DNA of 64,000 nucleotides from Halichondria panicea (taxonomy: Eukaryota > Porifera > Demospongiae > Suberitida > Halichondriidae). Below are positions 22,194-34,400 of the stretch, piece after piece (within the stretch, counting starts at the first letter, position 1; each line of letters begins with the position of its first letter). The notes beneath the pieces were generated by a model. The model searched no databases and had not been told where the DNA came from. It saw nothing but the letters and a program-made list of their open reading frames with translations. Both the position numbers and the translations under genes were made by a program. The stretch is from the NCBI RefSeq assembly GCF_963675165.1, contig NC_087390.1, positions 3,176,001-3,240,000 on the forward strand. Reading direction: 5' to 3'.

Positions 22194-22744
22194 TATATCC
22201 TTGAACTCATCAATCTTGCAAGTTGACTCCGCGCTTAGCTATAGACGTCTATAATTATAGTCAATGCTAAAATTAATGAAGACAGAACTCGGCTAATTAT
22301 GAGGTGTTCTATAACATGTTTGAAGAAAAAGTTACCGTATAACGGGAAAATGTGGAAATTTAGCTATTAGACGCCGATTTAAAACTGCCAATATTATAGT
22401 TATAGCTCTTATGAGTCAGTGTTCTCGCACATATAATAGTTCGATTAATAAATAATAACGTAAACAAACTCTCTAAAGCCATTCTCGTAATTCATTATTA
22501 TTGTATACAAGGAGCATAATTATATAAACACACTATAGAGTACCTATAATGCATTACCGGCACATCTATACTCGGAAAGATATCATTATACCTGTGCCCC
22601 ATGCTATTCCATCCATTGAATGAACTGAAGTTGGTAAATCTAACCAGTAAAGTCGCTGGATCGTTGAACAATCGTATTTTAAAATACATAAATAATATTA
22701 TTAGTCTTTATGCACATTGTACACAAAGCACAGTTAAGCTATAG
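22194..22744. other. Intergenic, 3' flank of the amino-acid transporter
   Basis: No gene or strong repeat seen; short frames only. Confidence 0.35.
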
Positions 22745-25700
22745 TCATGAAAGGTCAAAGTAAGTTTGGTTCCATAGTTCAACAGTCCTACACTCCAGCT
22801 GAAAACACAATCCACCGCTATCGTTGCCAGTCTCTATAACAGTGTAGAGAGCTTGATAATTAGTGAGGAAGAGTAGTACAATACCAATCAGCAGGATACA
22901 CCACGCTATGACTTCTTCTACAGCTGCCTTGGTAGTGTACTGCGATCGAATGCTTATGTTGTTATCTTGACCACGTTTTTTGTATCGAGCATATCGTAGC
23001 TTGAGGTAAATTGCCGCAGGGTAGATGTAGAGGATAAGCACTCCTCCTATAGAGCTGACAAAGTTCCATACGATTCCAACCTGCATTCACAGTATAAAGG
23101 ATTAATGTGAGCATGCATGTTTTGTATATACAGTGGACTCTCGCTAATCCGGCTCTCTGAAGTACGGTTACCTCGATATACTAGCTGGTCGTTTCCTTCG
23201 ACACGGATGCTAGCTAGATCGTTATTGCACAAAACTCACCCTGAAATGCGGCCACTCCGAAATGGTTTTTACCGGTTTTTTATTTTTTACGGCCGGATAT
23301 GACGTTTTGGGTGTGGTTAGATGAAAATTGGATTACACTAAACAGAGAGCATAATGATCCAAATATCTTCGAGACATATCCGCAAACTTATTCATTAGAT
23401 TCGAGGCATGACCGCTATTTTAGACGCGGCTATTTTATGAAATGCAGCTATTCCGGCCAAACTGCACTGTCCCAAGGGTGACTGGATTAACGAGAATCTA
23501 TACTGTAATTATTACCATGGAGGAGCATTCATACACTCCTGATATTACACACAGGCCGTGATACAAGGACATTTGCTTATACCTCTTTAGAAATACATTC
23601 AATGAACACATGCAGCTAGCGTAATAACTATTTTATTATGCAGTGCAATAATAATTGCATGTATAGTGTGGTGTAGCTCCTCAAATGTAATGGCTGCTGG
23701 TCTAAATCACTACTGTAAGACAAACTTACGTTCAAGATGAAGCTGGCCGGTATGAACGAGAGTGCAAAAAACATGTAGGTCTCACAGAACCAGATTACTG
23801 TCGGAACCTGTGATTGTATGATCAAGTATAATAATTATTATTATAAGCAGATTTATGCCACATTGCACCATTAACAATTAAGATGAATTTTTCTAGCCAC
23901 TATACACTTGACTTACACTAATTAGGCCATTTCTTCTCATTTCAGGTCAAAAGAGAGTTAATAGTTGATGGTGTCAGGCCTTTATAGATAATAAGCACAA
24001 ACCTTATGATTGCCATGTTTAGATTCACCAGCTGATCTTGAATCTTCCTTGCCAGTGCTCCCACTGCATTCTGAAGGAGACTGCAATTCGTCCTTATCAC
24101 TTACGCTGTCAGGTTTGGGCGATTGCATATCAGTTTCGATGGTATTAACATTTTCAGATTCTCCATTTGCTCTCAAATTAGTATTTTGGCCATTCTTCGT
24201 CGACTTCTTTTTCTTGCAGAATTTACTTGAAATAAGGTCGTGTACCAGTAGGAACACACTGAGAGAGTGTGTGGTGCATGTGCACAGATAGGCAAATAAG
24301 TACACAGGGAGAAGGGGTGGATGGATGGTTCACTTATAGGGTCTACCATGGCATGCAGTACTTAGCCACAGCAAATAACTGTAGTATTGCATGCATTCTC
24401 GAACTGTATTTAATTAGGATGGATTTAATTCTAACTGTTCTCAAACATGAGCTACGTGCAGAGCAATCTAAATTCATATGCTGTATGAATCCAGGCCAAG
24501 AATATCACCTGTTTGTAGCGTCTCTGCCCGGGTGCAGTCCCACAGGGTAACTGGTGATTAGCATGAAAAGCAGGGCCACACGAGCAGCTATCAACAGGTA
24601 GTTACGCCTCGAGTAGTTTAGTATTACATTTTCCTTCAAGTCTTCAAAAAACTGCATGCGTGTGGGGTGAATGAAGTAATACGTCCAATGACACAAATTC
24701 TATCAATACGATACCACAAATAAATATATTGGTCCTCAGGTACAAAATTGTCACTAACGCTCACCCTAAAATATCCTGCAAAAACCGCAATATTGAAGAT
24801 TGTATACGCAATCACAGCATAGCCAATGTTGATTGCATACAGCCTCAGTTTTGTAGGTCGACCTCTTAACTCCTTCTGAAGTCGTACAATGTTGAACTGA
24901 CAGACAAAGGACAAACTGCAATAAGAGATGGCAGTTATGGACCCAGGGAAGCTGACGGGAAACAGTTGAATGGTTTGATCAGAGATGCTGACATTGGTGT
25001 TGGTCGTCCAGTATAAGGTAGTGTCGACTGTCATCGCTATTACAACAAAGATGACGCAGAAGATACTGTGTACGTATGTGTTAGTGTGGGGGGAAGTGGT
25101 GAAATATGCATGCACATGCAACACACAAAATTAAGGCTTTCAAAAAAATATATACGCTGCAGATATCGAATGGAAATAGGTGATACTTAATCCCATTCGA
25201 TATGTGCAGCGCATATATTATTTATACTGTTTGCTCTTCCATTCACGATCAACCCAGAGTACACAGTGAACCCTCTAAATGAAGTGTACGAAAAGTGTTC
25301 TGCTAGCGCTATTCGAGTTTACTGATATCAGTGACTACTTTCAATGAGCTTCGGTTCGGCTGAGTATCCGGCAATGTTTATATACAATATTACATACCTG
25401 AAGTAGGTGATGAACTGTAAGGCTGTTAGGTTACGAAATAGGGTTACTGGAAAGATGGGCAGAAAGGCTATGCACATCAGCACAGTGCAGTTGGTCAGTG
25501 GGGAACATTCAGGAACATAACCAGTCACTAATAGACCAAATGAGACAATATCTTGGAGCTGAATGGGGCGCAAAAAATCGATTATGATGAGCCAATAGAA
25601 TAATTATGTGACCCCTTCAGTCTTGTATCAGTTATTTCATAGCGATGAGTGCCATATAAATAAAGTCTATATACACAGGCCTTCAACTACTTATTACTAC

Positions 25701-28226
25701 CACGGCTGATACCTTTTTCGCCTTTGGGCCTACGTTACTACTGAGCCAATATATGGCATTTGTGGCTATTAAATACACATGTATAACCAATACTTATCTT
25801 ATTACTGGCGTATATACAATCCAATTGAATATACAGCTTTTCTCTGAATTTGACCCACACTTATGGCGAATCCCCCCCCGCCCCTCCAAATGAGTTAAGA
25901 ATTTAGGCAACAAAAATCAGTACTTTCAAAACACGAGGGACTCAGCAGTGGGTAAAGATTGTTGTAATTGCCTACTTTATACTTAGTTAATTGATAATAC
26001 TACAATTAACTATTCTTAGACTCCATGGTATCACTCTGATAAGTGGATTCATAAAGAGAACAAACCTGATCTCGAGCCAAGATCATAAGTGCTATGAGAA
26101 ACAAGAATTGACTAACGGCGATCGTCAGCAGCACAGCAATCTGCAAATAATGCAATCATACTTCAACATGGGCTTTCGATAGCTAAAAAAGAAAATCCAC
26201 AATCTGCAGCCAGTGTTATAAGATGGACTACGCATGAACTATAATTATAAAATTAAACGTATAACGATATTTTTACCTTTCCAAGTTTCCCAAACGCCAC
26301 TTCTGCCAAATCAGCATAAGCGTCCACTTTTTTGTCTGGGTACAATTCATTTGTGTATCTCCCACAGGCAAAAATCATTGTGCCAACATGGATCGCAATC
26401 AGCTACAGGTACAATCACATGAGTTATGACACCATAATGATACTTACGTAAATGCAGTTTAGAACAGCTATAATCTATATACACTGTGTGCATGATAAGG
26501 CCCTGCCGGCCATGCATGCAGGTCCGACTAAAGTAGGACGGTTATAATTATAAGCCTCTGTAACTATATGCAGGCTTCTAGAAGTTGATACGATGTGACA
26601 CTAGAGCACACTTCATTGCAGCGAAAGAATGCTTATGACATATTAAACAGTACTCCTGACTGAATAACAATCCTACAAGCACTTAGTGCTTAATGCCTTG
26701 AGGCATGTTTTGCTTCGGTCCACGGTGTCGAAGAGGAGCTTGATGGAAGAATATTGATAGTAGATCTAGAAGTTTTACAAGTAGTATGCATTTCCTGTCA
26801 ATATAAATAATTAAAAAAGGGATGGATCTGAAGAGGTCAGAGTTTACAGTGGCTGCTTCCGGCAGTATAGCTTTGCAGCTCTATTTTCTGGCTCTTGTAG
26901 CTAAAAAAATAGCTATCGTTTTAGTGTAAGGCTAAGTTAATAAACTCATAATTATGTTGAATAGATGTGAACAGGAACAATTCTACGACAGCCTTCATTG
27001 AAAGCAAAACTAGATAAAGTTTGCAAATCTACGAATCTAATCCAAGAAAACGTGGCTAGAAGCCTATAGAAGATGCTGCATTACAATCGTTGAGCGGTTA
27101 CAGCTGGAACACACACACATTCAGCAGAGCTTTCTTTACCGTATTCCTTGTGTGGCTACACCTCGAGGCATAAAGAAATGTAGCTGATTATTATCTAGCT
27201 GAGCACCCCTTCTCTTCCATGCAGATAGCTAGTTAGTAGGCAAGCAAAACGATTCAGTCTAAACTGTGATCTATTCTGGCTTAAATCTATAAACTATAGT
27301 TCTCTTTTGTAGCCAAAATACAATACATGTAGAAGATTGGGCTACGCCAATTAGGCAGATAAGTTAATTATAACGTCACTAATAAGAGGTGTGACTTCCG
27401 GTCAACCAAAAATCTATGGTAGCACCCCTTTCCCCCAAATCCTGGCTACACACCTTGAGCAACATGTATCATACATAGATGGCGTCAACTCACCATAACA
27501 ATAAAGAAGACAACACTGGAGAAGATCAGTCCACCTTGTGCAAATGCAAATGGCAGAGAGAGTGTCCCCGCCCCCACACATGTTTTGACGAGGATGAAAA
27601 TGGACGACAGTACAGTACCTTGAGTTGCAAACTGCCATCTGCTTAACTTCTTACCACTATCACTAATGCTTGCTTCTACTTCAGGATTATCTGCAGGGTA
27701 CAGGAGAAGATATTTTTTTATTAAAGAGGTGTTAATACCACTGATTCATTTAGTACGTAAGTAAACAACACGCAGAATAAATTAAATCACCCGAAGGGTC
27801 CACATTGTTGGCTGAAGGCTTAACGTCTTCTTCATCAGTTGTACAGTCACTGGTAACTACCTAGTGAGCGGTGTAGAGAGTAAACGCCTTTATATTCATT
27901 AAAATATGAGTTACAAGGATTTAACTAGCCTCCTTCACAGACGAGACTAGGATTTAACGAGTGTGGTCTATTCACCTGGTCAGCACTGCCTGTGTTCATT
28001 TGATCTATGTCCACTGGCACAGTGCTCATCTATACATTATTGCATGTTCGGTTGGTTATGCAATAATCAGTTGTGTTGACTTTGTAGATTATCTAGAGAG
28101 TCAGTCTGCTCATTATTTTTGTTAAGTGTTACTATAACAAATTTCATGACCAACCATAGGCTACAACAACCAGCTTGATCAATAGTAACAACTTACCTCT
28201 ATCACGTCACTTAGTCCAGCTTCCAT
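22745..28226 (-). CDS. AAAP-family amino-acid transporter (SLC38-like), 12 exons
   Basis: Exons on the minus strand: 28226-28197, 28029-27976, 27860-27791, 27690-27494, 26402-26277, 26140-26066, 25558-25398, 25065-24765, 24651-24509, 24258-24003, 23807-23730, 23080-22745. All introns are GT-AG and the frame joins without a stop, giving about 608 aa. The N-terminus is hydrophilic and acidic. TM1 contains VKTCVGAGTLSLPFAF, the classic AAAP start; later come FLIALMILARDQ, FPVTLFRNLTALQ, FNIVRLQKELRGRP, LFMLITSYPVGLHPGR and the last membrane helices with YIYPAAIYLKLRYA. The family moves neutral amino acids across plasma or lysosomal membranes. Exon 10 (24258-24003) adds a Lys-then-Ser/Glu-rich loop of about 65 residues, unusually long. 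The first small exon (MEAGLSDVIE) is the least certain; translation could start at 28029. Confidence 0.88.
23131..23505. mobile_element. Pogo/Tigger-like MITE inside the transporter's last intron
   Basis: CAGTGGACTCTCGCTAATCC at the left; the right end, TTAACGAGAATCTATACTG, is its imperfect inverse. Same interior as the copies at 6482 and 21847. Lies between exons 11 and 12. Confidence 0.85.
25147..25220. repeat. Hairpin in transporter intron
   Basis: ATATACGCTGCAGATATCGAATGG pairs with CCATTCGATATGTGCAGCGCATAT across a short loop; the tip is noncoding. Probably a small foldback element between exons 7 and 8. Confidence 0.8.
26880..27180 (-). repeat. TG-rich dispersed repeat, copy 2 (intronic)
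   Basis: Reverse-orientation copy of the 12022 family (CACGTTTTCTTGG-type block, TTCTATAGGCTTCTAG, ACACACAC tract, TGCCTCGAGGTGTAGCC), in the intron between exons 4 and 5 of the AAAP transporter. Confidence 0.75.
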
Positions 28227-28465
28227 CGATCCCTGGCCAGAAACCAGAAACCCTTTGTCTTTGAGGAGGGTGTGGCCAGCTAAAATGGCTTTGTAATCCT
28301 TTGATGGTGTTAATTAGCTAGCTCTATTGTACACTCCCTCTAGGCGCTAGGCTTAATCATAGATATATGGGCTTAATCATTGGGTGCCATAATTCAGAGG
28401 TATAATAAGAATGACATTCACACACACCACAATAAGTGTAATGCAAGTCCAGTATAAGTTCAATG

Positions 28466-31400
28466 TCAATGTTTTCTTTTGTTGCCTTTCCCTCGAGAAT
28501 TTTGCGAATTCTTTTTCTTGCTCTTATTGTCTTTCTTCATCCTGGGGTCGACTACCTTGTAGTGACCTTTGACACCGGCTGGACGAGGCATACGTTTGGC
28601 GGCGGATCTCTTCTTAGTCACTACATACTTAACTTCCTTCTTCTTATCTCCCACACCAGCTTTCTTGTACATCTGCTTCAACTGCTGTGCCTTTTCCTGT
28701 GAGCTGACATCAGGGGCATCCGTAATCACTTCAACCTTCTTGCGTACTTTCTCCATCTTGCGAAGTGCACGCTTCTTTTTCCTACCCTTGGCTTCAGCAA
28801 TTTTCTTAATCGGACGGCTGTTGATGTCTTTTAGTTTATTGCGATACTGGGTAACCATTTCTTTCGAGATGGGAATCTGTTTAATGCAATATTTTGATTC
28901 TTCTGCAAGGAACCAGTCAGGTAAGGTTTCATCGTTGCTTGTCCATCGATTGTAAGCACTGTCGATAAGCTCCTCTCGTTTTTTCTTAGACTGGATCATT
29001 ACTGCCCCCAGGGCAAGCCCCTCAGGGTCCAACTTCCTCTTGATTCCCAATGAGACGGGCACCACCTCTAGAGAACTGCTCTCCTTTTCAGCTGTGTCAC
29101 CTTCAGAGGACAAAATTAATACACACAACATAAAAATTCAATTATGCAGGGAATGGTAGAAAAAAGTGGGAAATGATCGATCTTGACAATTGCTAAAGGA
29201 TGAAAGTTCAAAGTCCATAATTAGTTGGTTTCTAATCAGAGGAGGTATGACAGGCGCGGTGCAGATCTAACAATTTGAGCAATAATTAACCGCCCACATC
29301 GTCTGTTTTTGCTAATTGCTTGAGCTGCACCACGCCTGTCGGACCTTCCCTGGTTTCTAATGATGGTACTATAACTAGCAAGAAATGCCTCTTCAGAACA
29401 TAAACACGTAAGAATAAGATTAAGTGCTGACTCAGGGGCTGAAGTCGAAAAATCAAGGCCACACAGTTTTCTATGTACCTCGATTATCACACGCGTCCAA
29501 CCTCCTCTGTATGCCCAGTATTAACATTGATTAAGAAGTGTCATGACTAATATTCTAGAAGGACGAAGCTAAATGACATGAATATATTTACTACGCATGA
29601 GAGACTGCAACAGCTATTAATGTAAGCAAAAGACCGAGAAATAAGGTTGTCCTCTGCAAATCTAAAAATCAAACTCCAAGGAAAAAGACTAAAGCCTAGC
29701 TCTTAAATAGATGTATCGCATTGAGCAGTTTTACAGCTGGAATACACAGACAGGCAGACACACACAATCAAAATCATAATTATAAGCAGCTTTAACTACT
29801 TCTAGCAGCTACACCCTGAGGCACAAGAAAACATTGACTAACCATTGAGTTTTTTCTCAGCATATGCCTGCCTGGCCTGTGAGATATGGAGGTCATCATC
29901 ATCATCGTCATCAGCAGAGGAGTCGTCGTCAGAACTAAAGTCGGAGCCGTTAAGATTGCTAGGGGCATCCTCATTATCTAATTGAGGCTCTGCTTGACCT
30001 TCATCGTCACAGGCTGCTTTTTCCCCGTCATCATCTACGACCTGTATAACATTATGTAATGCACTTACCACCGTACCATCGACAAAAAAGTTCCCGTTCT
30101 GTTTGCGTAAATGCACTGTTCCCGTTTTAAATGCACAATGAACGCATTGTAATAAGCATGTGCAGATAAATTTCTGAGTAAGCAGATTCGTTAACTTGTG
30201 ATCGTGTGTACAGTGTAGCTTGTGTACTACAGTATAGCTGATTGTGTAGCGCTTTAATCCTCATAGCTCGCATCAGCCCCAAGACTAAGTTGCCCTCCAT
30301 GCAAGCCATCTGTGACATGGAATGACTGTTTTTGAAGACATCTGTGACCTGGAATGACTGTTTTTGAAGACCGTCGTCTCTAGCTTCTCCAGTGTGGTAT
30401 CAGTATGTCTGACTGTCTGCGTACTTTATAATAGCTAGCTAGCTCATTGTACAAATCATACAATATCATAAATTTAATTTTTCCTGATGACGTAACCGTT
30501 TTGATTTATAATGAGGAAGTGGCCGTTCTACATCTGGTTTAATGCTACGGTTTATATGTGCGTTTTAAGAAACGGAACGGGAACTTTTTATTGCTGGGTA
30601 CTGTACATGTATTAAGTCATATTGAATTTCTAACATACGTAATATTACTGTAGATGTGCTGTAAGTTTAGCAAAGTCTCAACAGTGGACGCAAGATTTCT
30701 TTTTATCACAGCCAAACACTATTACCTGTTCTACACTGTTGCATGCACGAATTACTACAAGTTCAGTGCATTGATGTCACGTGATAACGTCCAGGCCAAA
30801 TACACTAGCACTTGCAGTGATTCGTGCACGCATGTCGGACCTCCTCTGGTACATGTACAAGCACATGTACATGTAGTATTACGCCACTACAATAATTATA
30901 CCTCATCTTTAGCCTTGGCTTTTTTCTTTTTATCATTCTTTTTGCCTTTCATTGTGTCTCCTTCCAGCCCGCCTATATTCTTATAGTTTTCCACCATCTG
31001 CTGTAACTCTATATCCTCGTCTCCTTCGTTACTAAGGCCAGCGAACTCAGTCTTGTTGAACCACCGGTTCGTGCGCTTGGAGCGAGTTGTGTCTGCATCC
31101 TCCAGAGAGACCACTAGTGGATTGTCTGTGGGGTGTGAACAATTATTTACATGTACATACGATTTATCTCTAGAGGACGCAATTTCTATTACAATTTGTA
31201 ACTCAAAATAACTAACCAAATCCCGTACATTTTATAGTCTGGCAAATTCGCTCAATAAAATTGCGTATAATGAATATTATGATGAATTTCATACGGAGAG
31301 TAGGCATGTGGTAACCGTACACTGTAGTCAGGTGACAACAGTATATTTACGTTCCGGTATAGAAAGTACAATGTATAGTACAGCCAGATGTGTTGCTTTC

Positions 31401-34400
31401 TCAGACAAATGCCTCAGTGTCACCAAGTACACATGGACCTTGCAAAGAACCAGTTAACACACCGACCATAAAACATGGCAGGGTGGAGACAAGGCCCAAA
31501 GGTCATGAAGTGACAGTCTGTCTCGTCATCGTATCATCACTGAAAGCAACTTTATATTAGGCCAACCTTCAACTAACCAAGTAAATACAGTACATTACAA
31601 TAAGTAGCAATAACTTTCATCCCCACTTTAAAATCTCCCTGGGATAAAACCCATAGATGGTTATGCACACAAACCTGGACTGGCACCACGCAATATCGGT
31701 TCCTCCTCAGATTCTCTCTCAGACTCACTCCCCTCATCATCACTGTCACCTTGGACACTGTCATTGTGGTCACCATTCTCTTGGTCTGAGAATTCGTCGT
31801 CACTCTGATTATCTTCACCTCCATATTCACTCTCTTCATCAGCTGATTCTGTGCGGAAAAATACAAAAAAAAATACTTCGAAACAACGTTAGAGATTGTT
31901 TAAAGTCTGCTGACAATTCTGGAAAGATTTCAATTAAGACTGACTGAAACTAGTACCGAATGTTGCCAGAAAAATAGGACTATGCACGCTTAACAAAATG
32001 TCAACCCAAAGCATTTCCCATGCACCTCTTACCCTCCAATTCTGCCATCTCTCCCCTGTCCACTTCCTCTAGCTGTGCCTGGCTTTTGATGTCCCTCAGT
32101 CGAAACAGGTGCTCCTGGCGAACAATCTCTCCTGCCTCGTCATTGGCTGAACGATTCTTCACTAATCGTTCCTTCAACTTCTTATGTTGCTGCCGGAGAC
32201 GACGTCTTTCCCTGTGGGGAGTGGAATGCACACATTTAGAACATTGTAAAGGGAAGTACACTCGACCACAGTGAGTGATTGATTAGGTGTGACAGATGCT
32301 ACAGGAGAAAAATCAATTACCTTAAGGACACTATTTTAAACGGGTACTAAATTTGGCGGTTTGGAGACCTACCAATTTGGCAGGTACTAATTTTAGCTAT
32401 TTCATAATTCAGTTTCCAAATTTTTTAATTAGCGATAGGAATAATTATCACACACAATTGAATTGAATGAATTAGCTAGTGTCACAAACAATGCATTCAA
32501 AAGGGTCCTCTGGTGGTAAAACAGTTGTTCCATCCAATAGTCCTGATATGCCAGCCTTCATCCATCCATTATATATGACTTTTCTTCCTTTCTCAGTTGA
32601 AAAGAAGTTATACAAGTTAACTAACCATTGGGCATGGAGTGGTTTAATCACTGAAAGACGAAAGTCAACTTCAACATCTTCAAGAATACACTACTAAACT
32701 AGTACTATACTGTACGTACATATACATGTATTATATTTGTTGTACTAGACCTATAATGATAGCTAATAGACTACTTCCATTTAAACGAATTTTTAAAAAT
32801 TTCTTTGGTTAAATAAAAGTATGCGAGTACTTATATTAGCGGTTTGGGTCGTTCTCGCTAAAAACGCTAAATTTAATACCCGTTTATAATAGTGACCTTA
32901 AGGTATATAGTCTAAGGAAAATATCAAAAACATAGGTGCACTGACCGGGAATCGAACCCGGGCCTCCCGCGTGGCAGGCGAGAATTCTACCACTGAACCA
33001 TCAGTGCTTCATATATGTGGATGATGTACCTCCATGCACATCCATGCAATTGGTGACTACAAAATTGTATTTCTACTTACAGCATATTCCCATATGCATA
33101 CTAATTTACAGCTCTCTCACCTCTTAACTTCAGCTGCTTCTTCGCTCTCTAGCTTCTTGATTTGCTCCTCCGTCTTATCCACCCCCTCCACACCATCACC
33201 CACACCATCCTCGTCATCACTACCCACGTCTTCCAGAAACTGTCTCAGCTTGTCCCGCCATTTCACCAGCTGTTTAAAGTCACGAGGGCCAAGCAGTTTA
33301 ATATCGTCGCAACTGGCACGGATTTCATCCGTGGTGAGAGGGTGCTTGGAGAACACATCGGACATTTTATCGAACACTAGTTTATTTGTTGATCCAAGAA
33401 TTTTGATATAGCTTTCTCCAGTGATGAAATCTGCAACAGAAGTGGTCTTGTAAAGTATGCGAGCATCGTCAGGGTAACCCTCTGCCTTGGCAGGTTTCTG
33501 TAGTAGGAGCAAAAATGAAGGCAGTTAATAACATAACACTTCTGAAAAGTACAATTCAGCTGAATTGAAAGCAAAATAGATAAATGATAATGCTTGGATG
33601 TGAGCGGTGGCATTAAATTCTTATGTCATGGTTGATGGGTACGGACACAAAACGCATAATTTACGATATCGAAGGTGCGATAATGAGAAGCACATATTGA
33701 TGAAATCACCTGAATCTTTGTGAGGCTTATCTTCTGTTCGACTTCCTCCCCACCATCCACCTCTTTGAAGACAAACCGTGGGTCCAGTAGTTTAGGGTCG
33801 ACCTTGCTAGGGGCCAGGAAGCCCTGACACACAACGAAGATCTCAGCAGACTCTATACGGGAGGCTTGAGGTTTGGTGGCGTTTACTTTCTTAAACAGCT
33901 GCTCCAACACCCATATTAAAGGCTGGTAGTCTTTAGACCTGAACACCTAGGTGATGGTACATGTACTTTAGTCACGCAAACACTGAAATGGCACATCGAC
34001 TAACATAATTAGCTACCGTAGTAGTTGCTAAAAGAGCATAATTGTTATATCTATACACGTACATGTGTAATCAATATACCAAATCCACATGGCGAGGCAT
34101 AAAACAAAAATACTTATGCTTCTACACGTATGTTACCTTGGTGATGAACCAGCCTCCTTCCCTCAAAAATTCTGTGGCCAGTTTTACAGCTGATAGTGTT
34201 AGCTCGGCTTGTGAGAATGCATCCTGTACCCATGCCGACCCCACATTTGGAGCTCCATCATTGAGTAAGCAGTCAATCTTCCAAGTCTTCAGCTCACGTT
34301 GAAGTTGCTAATGGAGGACATGGATGTGAGCACGCATACACACCGAAGAACAAAAATAAAACTGCACTGACCGGGAATCGAACCCGGGCCTCCCGCGTGG

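Noticed and set aside
28569..28955. 128-codon plus-strand ORF
   Set aside because: Antisense shadow of the lysine-rich FTSJ3 C-terminus.
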